DNA of 64,000 nt from assembly GCF_016545825.1 (NCBI RefSeq), contig NC_052615.1, forward strand, positions 21,630,520 to 21,694,519, written 5' to 3'. The translations under genes and the position numbers were made by a program. A model generated the notes under the pieces. It searched no databases, was not told the origin of the DNA, and saw only the letters and a program-made list of their open reading frames with translations. This document shows positions 34,434-45,877 of the stretch, one piece after another. Source of the DNA: Eucalyptus grandis. Its lineage: Eukaryota > Streptophyta > Magnoliopsida > Myrtales > Myrtaceae. The stretch's first letter is position 1. Every line of letters begins with the position of its first letter.

Positions 34434-36790
34434 AACATAACAATAATATAACATGACATGGCAATGATGTAATATGACAAGTCGTTTAATTGATTTGCGC
34501 GATACTCAAACATTCTAATAGGTCAAAACAAAATCATCGTTTCATTTCAAAGTCATGAAATGAATAACTACATGCACAAGGGCACAGTTCATGAGTGTGA
34601 ATTGCCATGTTTACCAACTTTTGACTTCCAATCGCATATCAATAAGCCGGCTTAGGCTCAAATCCAATCCCCTTTTGATGTGGATTGGCTCACGGATAAA
34701 TGGGTACTCTAATGCAACACTCTAACATATCCATTGCTTTATAATCCCTTCAAACTGCGTGGTTTATGTATCAGCAATAGGATCATTCACTATTTTGTAT
34801 TTCTATCATAGCCAATATCATAACCACCTAATTCCAAATCTAAATAGTCATTATGATGGCAAACTGGATGCCAAACATAACAATAATATGACATGACATG
34901 GCAACAATGTAATATGACGAGTCATTTAATCAATTTGCGACTATACTCAAATATTCTAATAGGTCAAAACAAAATCATCGTTTCATTTCAAAATCATGAA
35001 ATGAATAATTGCATGCACAAGGGCACAGCTCATGAGTGTGGTGTGATGTTTACCAACTTTGACTTCCAATCGCATATCTATAAGCCATCCTAGCTCAAGT
35101 CCAATCCCCTTTTGATATGACACGTGGGTTGGCTCACGGATAAATGGGTACTCTAATGCAACACTCTAATATAGCCCTGCTTTATAATCCCTTCAAAGCG
35201 TGTAGTTTATATATTGGCAATAGGATCATTCACTATTTTGTATTTCTATCATAGCCGATATCATAACCGATATCATAACCGCCTAATTCCAAATCTAAAT
35301 AGTCGTTATGATTGCAAACTAGATGCTAAACATAACAATAATATGACACGACATGGCACAAATGTAATATGACAAGTCATTTTAATCAATTTGCGACTAT
35401 ACTCAAACATTCTAACGAGTCAAAAACAAAATCATCGTTTCATTTCAAAATCATGAAATGAATAATTGCATGCACAAGGGCACAACTCATGAGTGTGAAT
35501 TGCGATGTTTACAAACTTTTGACTTCCAATCGCATATCTATAAGCCATCCTAGCTCAAATCCAATCCCCTTTTGATATGACTGTGGGTTGGCTCACGGAT
35601 AAATGGGTACTCTAATGCAACACTCTAATATAGCCCTTTGCTTTATAATCCCTTCAAACTGTGTAGTTTATATATTGGCAATAGGATCATTCACTATTTT
35701 TGTATTTCTATCATAGCCGATATCATAACCGATATCATAACCGCCTAATTCCAAATCTAAATAGTCGTTATGATTGCAAACTAGATGCTAAACATAACAA
35801 TAATATGACACGACATGGCACAAATGTAATATGACAAGTCATTTTAATCAATTTGCGACTATACTCAAACATTCTAACAGGTCAAAACAAAATCATCGTT
35901 TCATTTCAAAATCATGAAATGAATAATTGCATGCACAAGGGCACAACTCATGAGTGTGGTGCGATGTTTACAAACTTTTGACTTCCAATCGCATATCTAT
36001 AAGCCATCCCTAAGCTCAAATCCAATCCCCTTTTGATATGACTGTGGGTTGGCTCACGGATAAATGGGTACTCTAATGCAACACTCTAATATAGTCCTTT
36101 GCTTTATAATCCCTTCAAACTGTGTAGTTTATATATTGGCAATAGGATCATTCGCTATTTTTGTATTTCTATCGTAGCCAATATCATAGCATGTAAGGAC
36201 TTGAGCCTTTGTGTGATATTGTCCGCTTGGGGTCACACCTTACGACGTGGACGAACCGCCATCTAGCCACGGTCTTTTCCCTCGTGATTTTAAAGCATCA
36301 CACATATTAAGGGATCCAAGCCTTATAAAGGCTCCTAGGACTCTCCCCTAGCGATGTGGGACGGGAGAAATGCCCTTAGGCTCGCCCACGTCATAGGGCG
36401 ATCTTAGTTCGTCCTCCCAGGTACTATCCTGGGTGCAGGTCGTCACATTCTCCCCCCTTAAGGCAAGCGCCCTCGCTATGGCCCCACACGCTACGAGAGT
36501 TGGCTTTGATACCATTTGTAAGGACCGGACTCCTTTGGGTGATATTGTCCGCTTTAGGTCACTCGCCTTGGCGCGGACGAACCGCCATCTCAACCACGGT
36601 CTTTTCCCTCACAGTTTTTAAAACGCGTCACACATATTAAGGGACCCAAGCCTTATAAAGGCTCCTAGGAGTCCCCTCTAAGCAATGTGGGACAGGAGAA
36701 ATGCCCTTAGCCTCGCCCGCGTCTTTGCCACAGTGCAGGTCGTCCTGATAACCGCCTAATTCCAAATCTAAATAGTCATTATGATGGCTT
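34434..36790 (+). repeat. Tandem array of 440-460 bp units, four copies, split by a TRIM
   Basis: Units start at the word AAACATAACAATAATATGAC near 34,434, 34,874, 35,329 and 35,790 (spacings about 440, 455 and 462). Shared landmarks are TCATGAAATGAATAA, GGCTCACGGATAAATGGGTA and AATAGGATCATTC. Copies 2-4 are much closer to each other than to copy 1. The end of the fourth unit is interrupted at 36,191 by a TRIM and resumes at 36,748 with ATAACCGCCTAATTCCAAAT. No supported coding. This is a short satellite-like array or segmental duplication. Confidence 0.88.
36192..36747 (-). mobile_element. TRIM (terminal-repeat retrotransposon in miniature)
   Basis: Two direct repeats of about 230-256 bp (36,192-36,447 and 36,517-36,747) share TATTGTCCGCTT, GACGAACCGCCATCT and CCTTATAAAGGCTCCTAGGA. 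Between them only 69 bp remain. On the minus strand these read: right LTR, then TGGTATCAAAGCC (36,502-36,514), a primer site for initiator tRNA-Met, then a purine tract AAGGGGGGAGAA directly before the left LTR (TGTGACGACC...TCCTTACA). That is the full minimal set for a non-coding LTR element. The right LTR has lost its last few bases, and no clean target duplication is seen. Confidence 0.85.
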
Positions 36791-36992
36791 GCTAACATGT
36801 TTAATTTCTAGATATTTCGTTAGCACAATGGTATGATATAACTCAAGATCCAATTTCGACATTACAATGATCCAATTACATTTAGTAGTAGAATAATGTA
36901 TCCTAAGCTTTTGAAATTTCGTTTCCCCATTGGGATGGCTTAGGGACATGCATTTTTTAACTATTCAAATGTGCAGCATAATGACATTCTAA

Positions 36993-37392
36993 TGTCCTGG
37001 CCTAGAGAAATGATACAACTCAGAGGATTTATGAATGAAGGACCATGGCTGATCCATGAAGAATGGCAGGACCTCAGAGTTTTTAAGTTCTAGGGTTTTA
37101 TAGTGTATTCTAAAATACTCTAGGGGTGGAAATACTATAAATGGACATTCCTTTAAAAAACGAATAGTTGGTAGATTAGGAGAAGCAATCTCCATCATTA
37201 ATTTGAGAAGATATTGAACATGTACTTGTTAAAGGGGTCTCCTCCTCCTCATTTTATTATCTCATCAGAAATAGAATTTTCAGACTGTCTCTCTAAGATC
37301 TTTGTGAGTGTGAACAAGTAGGGGGCTAACTTGGGAAAAAAAATCCTAAGGCTACATAGGTAAAGGAATGTTAGATCGACCAATATGTGACA
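36993..37392 (+). repeat. Gypsy 5' LTR (candidate)
   Basis: TGTCCTGGCC...TATGTGACA, 400 bp with TG...CA ends. A TATA-like ACTATAAATG lies near 37,134, and TGGTATTAGAGTAAG (37,395-37,409) follows two bases later as a degenerate primer site. The 5' boundary is inferred from the TG start. Confidence 0.55.
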
Positions 37393-37441
37393 AATGGTAT
37401 TAGAGTAAGTTGTACCCAAATGAGATGGATCCACATTCGAC

Positions 37442-38220
37442 ATGACAATCGCCCCTAGTGAGGAGCAGAGATGGGAGGGCCTTGAGTGATAAGGTGCCAA
37501 GGCAAAGAAGGGCCGCAAGAGCTCAAGTTCGAGGGATGTGGTAGGTGACTTGGAGACCCGCATGGCGAAGATGGAGATCGTCGCCGCGAACCTCCAAGGA
37601 ATAGTCGAGGAATTGTCCGTGAGCATCAAAGAGGTGAGACTAGAAAGGGAAGCTCGAGAGCGAGCTGTAGGAGCTCAAATGGCTTAGGTGAACTATAAGG
37701 GGAGATGTTGGGCATGTTGACTAATGCAACCGAAGAACTCAACCGGCGGGATGATGCCTTGGAGGCCTTAGTGGAGGCCACGCGCATAAATGGCCGAACT
37801 CAAGATGAAACTCACCTAGTTGGAAGTGGCACGCATAAATGGCGTGGTCACCATACAATCCGGTCCACAAGTAAGCACCCCTAAGCCCAAGGAATTCAAG
37901 GACTCAAAAGTGGCCAAAGATGTGGACAACGTCCTATGGTGTATGGAGCAATACTACCAAACAACGGGTGTTATCAACAGAACACTATAGGTAAGTACAA
38001 TAGCTATGTACTTATTTGATAACACATTGTTGTGGTGGTGTCGTAGGTGTGATGATAGGAGTGGTGAACTTATCATAACGTGCAAAATGGGAAAAGGTTG
38101 TTGAAGAATTCCAATGACAATACCATCCCGCCTATGCGGAAGAGGAAGATCGGGTTGAATTTCTTCGCTGGAACAAAAAGGAGGAATGCAGGAGTACGTT
38201 CGGGATTAGTATCTCTCTAA
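37442..38220 (+). pseudogene. gag: Ty3/gypsy gag remnant
   Basis: After the primer site a frame opens with MTIAPSEEQRWEGLE and stops. In shifted frames it reads RDVVGDLETRMAKMEIVAAN and IKEVRLEREARERAVGAQMA (coiled coil), then VAKDVDNVLWCMEQYY and YLFDNTLLWW, the core of the Retrotrans_gag domain. It ends with EEFQ-like and EEDRVEFLRW segments near 38,180. There are several stops and shifts. No protease or RT follows, so the element is truncated at about 38,220. Confidence 0.7.
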
Positions 38221-38736
38221 TCAACTTAATGATTTATGGGAATAGGGGAAAAATTTGAGATGAAAATAAGTGCCTTTGAGGTTGACTCGAGCCTTATCTA
38301 GGGCTCGGGTCGAACATGAAATGATGCGGCATTGAGGCTCGTGCTTAATCCGAACCTCGGATCTAGGGCTCGTCCTTGCCATCGTCGTCTCGTTCCCACT
38401 AACAATGGTGGCGAGGATCGTAAATGGAGATAACGTGAAAGCAGAAGTTTTGACATGAGAAGAGCAAAGAGAGATTCGATGCGCGCTTGGTGGGAGGGGA
38501 TGGCTGGAAACGGTGGAGCCCTCAACGAAGACATCAACGGGCGGCGGGCGGTGGTTAGGCGAGATGACGATGGGTGGGGATGCGTGGCTCTCAACCTTAA
38601 ACATTCATTTACTCATACATACTTAAACATTCATTTACTCATACATACATACATACATACATACCAAGTGTCTAGAGTCCCAAACAAAACATGAGGTGGT
38701 GGGTTCAACTTCTCTCGCCCTTGCACTTCTCCTAAC
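38221..38736. other. Intergenic stretch with a CATA microsatellite
   Basis: ORFs on both strands here show no motif. A (CATA)n run lies at 38,641-38,664. The right edge is the target site of the solo LTR. Confidence 0.5.
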
Positions 38737-38741
38737 CTTGC

Positions 38742-39675
38742 TGATGCGGGTGCATCCAACGTAGCTCCATCAACCAACTCAGAACCATCGATACTTATCC
38801 AAGCCAATAAAGAAGTTGGGCATTATGTTCTTCGATGGATCATTTTGAATGAATAATGTTAATTACTTATCGGTACTTTGTGGTATATCGATAGGTATCA
38901 ATGGGAGGCCATTTTAGATGTCTTGTATGACCAATTGATGAAGTTTAAGGAGGATTATTTTCTGGTCAAGGGAGGAGCTCGAATTCTAGGAAGGCTAAAG
39001 GTTCACGAATGCGGTTCAAGAATATGGAAAGCCAAAGGTTCAAGAACACGAAAAGCTAACGGTTTGAGAATGTGGAAGGCCGACGATTAAAGGCATTTAG
39101 TTCCCATGTTAATTTGCTTTTTATTAAGTTCCTAGCTGTTTTTATTTTTATGTAGCTTAAGAGTCAAATGTTTAATTCCTAGGTCATTAAAGTTTGTTTT
39201 TAATATTTCCTAAGGCTAAAATCCTCCTATAAGTAGGGGAAACTATCCAATGTAGGGGAGATATGAATTTGATGAATGAGAATGATGAGATTTCCTCAAC
39301 TTGAGTGAACTACTTTGGAGAGTGGATAACTCCTTTCGGTTTCTTTATCCTTGGAGCGTAGATCACTCATTGGTGGTGAGCCAAGAAGCCCTTTATCCTT
39401 GGCTGGTGGAATCTTTAGGCCTTGGTGGTGAGCTTCTCCTATCCCGAAGTCCTTTATCCTTGGCTGGTGAAAGCTTTAGGCCTTGGTGGTGAACTTCGTA
39501 GATCTCGATCCTCATCCTCGGTTCGTGGCGCTGCCTTTATACCTTGGAAGGAGATTGTTTTTATCTTTTCTTATTCCTTTTGTGTGTTTATCATATACAC
39601 TACTCCATACACTTAACCACAAAAATCCCCTTATTAAAATTTCCATTCTTGAATCACTCACCCCATCACGCATCA
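38742..39675 (+). mobile_element. Solo LTR of the CRM-like family, with CTTGC target duplication
   Basis: 934 bp, TGATGCGGGTGC...CACGCATCA. It is flanked by CTTGC on both sides (38,737-38,741 and 39,676-39,680). It matches the 3' LTR at 60,214-61,144 almost throughout. No interior lies next to it, so it is a solo LTR made by recombination between two LTRs. The small ORF at 38,878-39,090 recurs in sister LTRs but is interrupted in others. Confidence 0.93.
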
Positions 39676-39680
39676 CTTGC

Positions 39681-40588
39681 TCCCCAATAGTAGGGGTTGG
39701 TTCAACTTGCCGACCACTGAGACGGTTTCCTCGCTTGTTTGCTTGAGTTTCAGCTTTAGCAAAATGATAGAAAACGAAAATTAACTCGTAGGGTGTAAGC
39801 ACCCGAGGGGTCAAGCGCTAGCTTGTGAAAAAGGTGACATAGTTTGCATTTTGTGTTCATATCATTCTGTGTTCCACGTGGAACTTTAGTTGATCCACAC
39901 AAAGTAATCTTGTGTACCGCACTTGCTAATTCATGAGCGTAGCTTTACTTAATGCACGTGTATAAGACAATATAACTTTATCATTGTGGACTATTCAAGC
40001 TAAAAAATTCGAATACCTCACATTATTAATGTAAAAAAAGATGGAAAAATAACAAATGTACATACACTCCATCACCCTGAGCCAATACTTGATTATGTGA
40101 TACATGTCAACATATTATAAAAATTTAACAAAATGTACAAAACTAACAAAAACAGATCCGCTAACTTCTACTGCGTACTAGTGATGTTTGTAAGCCCTGT
40201 GAAAGTTATCAAATCATGTGATTAGAGGTGTCATAAAGATTTCAACACTGTGTCATAAAGATTTCAACACTGTAGAAACCTTTACTACAATAAGATTCTC
40301 CAGACAAACATACTAATTTGTGTCATTATTTACTTTATTATTCCACATTGTGTATATTTGAATATTTAACTAATAAATCACACTTTCAATTAAAAGTTTA
40401 AACTTTTAGAACAATTGACATTGGTTCCACAAAATTTCACTAGCTAGAATTTAGAGTATATATTTTTACTAATATTCCTTATTCAGAGTTATCTTCCCAT
40501 TGGGAGACTTACAAGGGTCGCATGTAATATAGGATGACAAAAGTGTTTCTTGAGCCCATATGATGTTGCTTTCTTTTTTTTTAAAATG
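39681..40588. other. Intergenic AT-rich stretch
   Basis: No supported gene. There is a small direct duplication TGTCATAAAGATTTCAACAC near 40,228-40,272. Confidence 0.5.
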
Positions 40589-41507
40589 GGATATGCTCAT
40601 TAGAAGTTCTAAAACTTGTTGCGAAAGTATAATTCTATAATTAATAAAAAATGTAATCAAATCATAAATTTTTTTCAAATTTTTGTAATCAAGTTTTAAA
40701 GTTAAAACCATCAACTTGACTAATAAAAAATACTCACGTGACATTTTTAAATTAAATTTTATTTTTGATGTGGCATTTTAATTATTTTTATTCAATTATT
40801 TTTAAAATTAGATTAATAAGTATAAAAAGAAAACCTAAAATCTTAATAAAAAAAATTGAAGGAAAATAAAAAAGAATGGAGGATTGGTCGGTGGAGCTTT
40901 AGCATTGCCACCTATCACTAGAAGGGATGGCAACCTTTGATAGCCCTACGTTGGGGTGGGGCTTGCACTCGGTGGCGAGGTGTCGTAGCGCCCCCCGGCG
41001 GGACTCGGTGAAGGCGAGGTGTTGTGTAGGGCTCCCCCGAGGGGTCAGTGGAGCTTTAGCTGCTGCCACCTATCACTAGAAGGGATGGCAACCTCTAATA
41101 GCCCTACGTTGGGGGGGGGGTGGCTGGCTTGCACTCGGTGAAGGCGAGGTGTCGTGTAGCCCCCCCTGCGGGACTTAGTGAAGGCGAGGTGTTGTGTAGT
41201 GCTCCCCCCCCCATGAGGCTGTCATCACCCATATATAAGTGAGGGGTGACCAACACTCGCCCTAGGCAAGGCCTCGCTAGCCTCAAGCTAGCATGAGAAT
41301 TAGTTATTGGCCCCTCATGAGGGGTGGCGTTGCCCATTTGCCCAAATCTGGGCTCCTTCACCCAAGCTGGGGGGGAGGGTTATCGGCCTCGCCCTAGTTG
41401 GGTGAGATTTGGCCACTCTCACTCGTCATCCCTTTTAGTGATGGGTGGTAGTGGCTGAAGAACTTTATTATATTTTTGCAATAAGTTTTAGAACTTCTAA
41501 TGAACAT
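40589..41507. mobile_element. Fold-back element with 40-bp terminal repeats and GC-rich core
   Basis: The left end ATGCTCATTAGAAGTTCTAA pairs with the inverted right end ATGTTCATTAGAAGTTCTAA, and the match continues for about 40 bp. Inside, AT-rich flanks enclose a GC-rich centre that contains a tandem duplication of about 156-170 bp (40,886-41,041 and 41,042-41,215, sharing CACCTATCACTAGAAGGGAT). No transposase. A sister element lies at 41,688-42,631. Confidence 0.7.
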
Positions 41508-41687
41508 ATTTCATTTCAAATTTGCTTCTCTCTTTTTCCTCTGGCTTCCTCTACTTTGTTTCTTCTTTCTTACTAATTAATATCTTTCCTTTCTATAAAT
41601 TTAAACCTATTTTCAATGCGTCTCTATTCTTCATCAATTAGTTGGAGCTAGATCTATTATGTCAAAGCAAGATTCGTCTTTCTATAT

Positions 41688-42631
41688 CATAATAAGTTTA
41701 CTAAAAGTCCTAAAACTTATTATAAAGGGTGCGTTTGACTCCTAGAACCATAAAAAGTACAATTAAGTTTTTTTTTTGGTAAGGGTACAATCCAGATTTT
41801 AAATTTGTCAAATTCACGTAATCAAGTCTTTTTGTTAATATCATCAATTTAGATAATGGAAAATGTTGACGTGGTATTTTTAATTAATTTCTCTTTCCTA
41901 GTCATTCTTTAATTATTTTCTTCTCTAAATATTATTTAAATATACTTAAAAAACTAAAAAAAGGCTCAAATTTTATTTTAGAATGAAACAAAATTGGGAA
42001 GAAAAGAAAAACAAAGACAGGAGCCCCTTCGGTGGGGTTGCCACTGCCATCACCCATCATTGGAGGGGCCGGTGGAGTTCACTAGTCCGGGGCAAGGATG
42101 GCCAGCTTGGCTTAACCAGTGAAGGCCTTGCTAGCCCCAGGCAAGGGCCAGCAAGGCTCGCCCCAAATCTCTATAATGTGGGCCCAGACGATGGCCAATG
42201 TCGCCCAAGACAAGGGTGGTCGACTTGCTAGCGCCTAGCAAGCCCTCGTTTGGGGTTGGGTTGAGCCTACAACCTAGCAATGGCGTTGGCAACAAGAACC
42301 CATGAGAGAGCCCTACCTTTGTTTTTTTTCCTTTTTTTCTTGGTTTGATTTATTTTTCAACTAAAACTTTAGCCTTTTTTTTTTAGTTTTTAAATTAATT
42401 TAAATAAGATTAAAAAGAAGAAAATGATTAAAAAATTACAAGTAGGAGGAGAAATTAATTAAAAAAGGCTAAATCAGCATTTTTTTTTTTGTTAGCCAAA
42501 TTGATGATTTCTACGAAAGCACTAGATTACACTAATTTAACAAATTTTATAATTTGATAGCATTATTTAAAAGTTTTAAAACTCAATTGTATTTTCGTAA
42601 TAAATTTTAGGACTTCTAGTATACTTGTCCC
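41688..42631. mobile_element. Second fold-back element of the same family
   Basis: The left end AGTTTACTAAAAGTCCTAAA pairs with the inverted right end AAGTATACTAGAAGTCCTAA. The core at 42,000-42,290 is GC-rich with GGCCAGC/AGCAAGG words. It shares terminal sequence, size and layout with 40,589-41,507, only 180 bp away. The 83-codon frame at 41,983-42,231 crosses the core and is not supported as a gene. Confidence 0.6.
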
Positions 42632-42633
42632 TT

Positions 42634-42987
42634 CTATATTTGATAGCAATACTTATTTTGCTTTAATAGCTTTATAAAATTACTTGTGATGCTGATGTGA
42701 TTTACATGAAACAAAGTCACTATGTGAGACCCAGTATAAAAAGACACAGATTGTTCTAACGCGGTCACAAAAGTACTGCTTGACCTAGTTGTCCACGAAT
42801 TATTTCCGTTGACTATGATGCAAGTGGTTTCGTTTTTCTGAAGAGTAGCCTCCTTTTGTTGAACATGAACTGCCATTTTGAAGGATTCAGAATTCTCTGA
42901 ACCTGCACGATTTACCTTGTTTTCCTTTACTTCCAGGAGGGTCTCTTGATGATGGTAGGAAAAAAAAAAAGAGCACATCTGTAACAT
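42634..42987 (-). CDS. Unrecognised 117-codon ORF
   Basis: The product is hydrophilic with some complexity (HHQETLLEVKENKVNRAGSE, CIIVNGNNSWTTRSSS) and unlike the translated repeats around it. I see no signal peptide, membrane segment or known motif. It could be an exon or fragment of a host gene or chance. The AAAAAAAAAA run near 42,960 at its 5' end argues for caution. Confidence 0.2.
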   Translation of the reverse strand: MLQMCSFFFSYHHQETLLEVKENKVNRAGSENSESFKMAVHVQQKEATLQKNETTCIIVNGNNSWTTRSSSTFVTALEQSVSFYTGSHIVTLFHVNHISITSNFIKLLKQNKYCYQI

Positions 42988-43555
42988 GTGAACATAAATA
43001 ATTGGAAATTTAAGTTAATAATGAATAAAAGAATATTAATTTTTTTAATTCATTGGTTTAGTAACATTTCGATTGTCATGCATGGAAATATAAGAAATTT
43101 ACATCATGCTTGATGATTATTTTGCATTCATTAAAGAATTCATAATTTGTCATATATTTTTACTATCACAAATTTTGATTTTGTCCATCTATAGTCATGT
43201 GTGGTAATTTAAAATTATGTGTCGGTTCCTCGCGAAAATCTTTAGTAGAAGTTTGAAATTGAAGTGTTACCCTTGGATTTACTTAATCAATAATATAAAC
43301 AGTCGCAATAAGTTAGACGTGAAAATAGAGTATTCATTGACGTTCCCAAGGTGCAATGGAGTAGTCTTCTTGAGTAATTTCAAAGTGGGCCATATGAAGG
43401 GAACGCTTTCTATCTCAAGGAAAGTCAAGGTCAGCACTGGCGCGCTGTCCATCACTAGCAAATAAGTATTAAAGTCAAGGTCTGTAGCAATCGGAATCAA
43501 CAACTTCTGTACTAAAAACAAAAAGCAGCGGGTGGGAGTCGTCTTCCACTCGGCA
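42988..43555. other. Intergenic stretch, no feature supported
   Basis: Two overlapping short ORFs on opposite strands (43,217-43,465 and 43,279-43,521) show no recognisable motif. Otherwise AT-rich. Confidence 0.4.
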
Positions 43556-44325
43556 TTTACGCCCTGTTTGGTAAAAAAATGTTTCTATTTTCTGGAACAA
43601 AATTTTTGTTTTTTTGTTTAGGGGAATAAAAAAGAAAAAAAACGTGTTTGGTAAAATTTTTGTTCTTGAAAACAAAAATCTATTTTTTTGTTATTGAGAA
43701 TATATTTGAAACAAAACCAAAAGGTAGAAAAAAATTACTTCTTATTTTCGGGAACAATTTTGAGGAATTATTTTTCTATCTTCTCTTTTCTTCTTTTTTT
43801 TTTCTTTTGGCCGGTCGCTAGCCTTAGCCATGGCCGGCGTCGGCGGCCGGACGAAGGCCGACAACCCTTGGAGGGTCATCGGCCCTCGGAGGAGATTGGG
43901 CCATGGTGAGACCAAGCTCACCTAGCCACTAACGAGGTCGAGAGGCTCCGGCCGGCGTGAGGCTAGGCCTCGCCGATGGCACGGGCAACGCTCGCCAGCC
44001 ACCAAGGCCACCGGGCGAGGCTCGGCAAGCTTCTTTGGATCTTGCTTAGGCGATCGCCAGGTCATCGGGGACCGGCCACAAAGAGGAAGAAGGAGAGAAA
44101 GAAAAAAAAAAAAAGGAAAATATAATAAAAATATTTAAAAAACTAAAAAGAAATAACAAAATTATACAATTTTATCAAATACATTTTTTTCCGTGAGTAG
44201 AAATTTTGTACAGTTACCAAGCATATTCTTATACTCAGAAATTATTATGAGGGCAGAAACAAAAAAAAAAAATGTTAAAAATTGTTCATTGGAACAGAAA
44301 TGTTATTAAATGCACCCTTATTAAC
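43556..44325. mobile_element. Fold-back (MITE-like) element, related to 5,019-5,826
   Basis: The left end reads CGCCCTGTTTGGTAAAAAAA and the inverted right end AAGGGTGCATTTAATAACAT. Both arms hold TTTCTATTTTCTGGAAC-like words. The core (43,805-44,080) is GC-rich with GGCCGGCG words. Same layout and sub-terminal words as the element at 5,019-5,826. Confidence 0.55.
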
Positions 44326-44988
44326 CATCATTTCTTCTTCTAATGACCCAATCCAAGCCAGCCGAGAGAACCAGCCCTTTCATTCTCTAGCGGGTGCCTC
44401 CTCAAGACACGCATGGATATTGAGTGGTAAATGCGCACGCGCACATACCATAATATTTTCTCCACTAGAATATACTTGAACATGCATACACGAGAGACTA
44501 GTCTTTTAAAGCCTACTCTCCAAGACGGATCAACCCACCCAAAAGTCAAGGCTTTATTTTTATTTTTATTTCTCTTTCCTCCTTTTTCCCTTTTCATTTG
44601 ATATCTTAAAAGGGATGCAACTTTTCCTCTCTGTTCGAATATTAAAGACATGATCCAGTATGACATCGACTTAATCACGACACAAAGTTCGTACACATGG
44701 ATAGCTAACTTATAAGTCGAATTTTTGTTAAGAATGTCCCCATGAAAGACACTTGTATGCACTTCAAGTTTATATACTGGTGGGTATAAAAGACGTAACA
44801 TTGTGACTCAACTTGGGAGAGGGTCAACGCATCGCATGCTACGAAACTAACACCGACAACATAAATATATTATAAAAGATAATGCATTATTTGAAGGGAC
44901 CACAATTCAAGTTACACTTTCGGCTTATCCTCTATCTTTTTCCTCGTGGTTTCTATCTTTTAAAGTTTGAAAATTTGAAAACTAGGGT
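44326..44988. other. Intergenic stretch
   Basis: One minus-strand frame (44,340-44,801, 153 codons) shows no family signature. No RNA or repeat is recognised. Confidence 0.4.
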
Positions 44989-44993
44989 GGCTG

Positions 44994-45872
44994 TGATGCG
45001 GGAGCATCCAACGTAGCTCCATCCACCAACTCGGAACCATCGATGTTTATCCAAGCCAAAGAGAAATTGGGCATTATGTGCTTCGATGGATCATTTTCAA
45101 TGAATAATGTCAATTACTTATCAGTACTTTGTGGTATATCGATAACTATCAATGGGAGGTCATTCTAAATGTCTTGAATGACCAATTGATGAACTTTAAG
45201 AAGGATTATTTTCTGGTCAAGGGAGGAGCTCGAATTTGAAGGTTCAAGAATGCGGAAGGCCGAAGATTAAAGGCATTTAATTCCCGTGTTAATAAAGGCT
45301 TTTATTAAGTTATTATGTGTCTTTATTGTTATGCAGTCCAAGAGTCGAAGGTTTCAGTTTCTAGGCTATTAAGGTCTGTTTTTAATATGTATTAAGGTTA
45401 AAATCCTCCTATAAAGAGGGGAAAACTATCCAATGTAGGGGATACGAATTTCATGAATGAAAATGGTGAGATTTCCTCTGCTTGAGTGAACTCCTTTGGA
45501 GAGTGGATAACTCCTTTCGGTTTCTTTATCCTTGGAGCGTAGATCACTCCTTGGTGGTGAGCCAAGAAGCCCTTTATCCTTGGCTGGTGGAATCTTTAGG
45601 CCTTGGTGGTGAGCTTCTCCTATCCCGAAGTGCTTTATCTTTGGCTGGTGGAAGCTTTAGGCCTTGGTGGTGAGCTTCGTAGATCTCGATCCTCATCCTC
45701 GGTTGGTGGCGTGGCCTTTATACCTTGGGAGGAGATCGTTCTATCTTTTGATCGTTCTATCTTTTCTTATTCCTCTTTGTTTCTTTACCGTACACACTAC
45801 TCCATACACTTAACCACAAAAATCCCCTCAAAAAAATCTCCGTTCTTGAATCACTCACCCCATCACGCATCG
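44994..45872 (+). mobile_element. Solo LTR of the CRM-like family, with GGCTG target duplication
   Basis: 879 bp from TGATGCGGGAGC to CACGCATCG, flanked by GGCTG at 44,989-44,993 and 45,873-45,877. The last base is G in place of A. It is shorter than the copy at 38,742 because the internal 24-bp repeats are reduced to about one. Solo LTR with a perfect target duplication. Confidence 0.9.
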
Positions 45873-45877
45873 GGCTG

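Noticed and set aside
41983..42231. 82-codon plus-strand ORF
   Set aside because: It lies in the GC-rich core of a fold-back element and has no motif.
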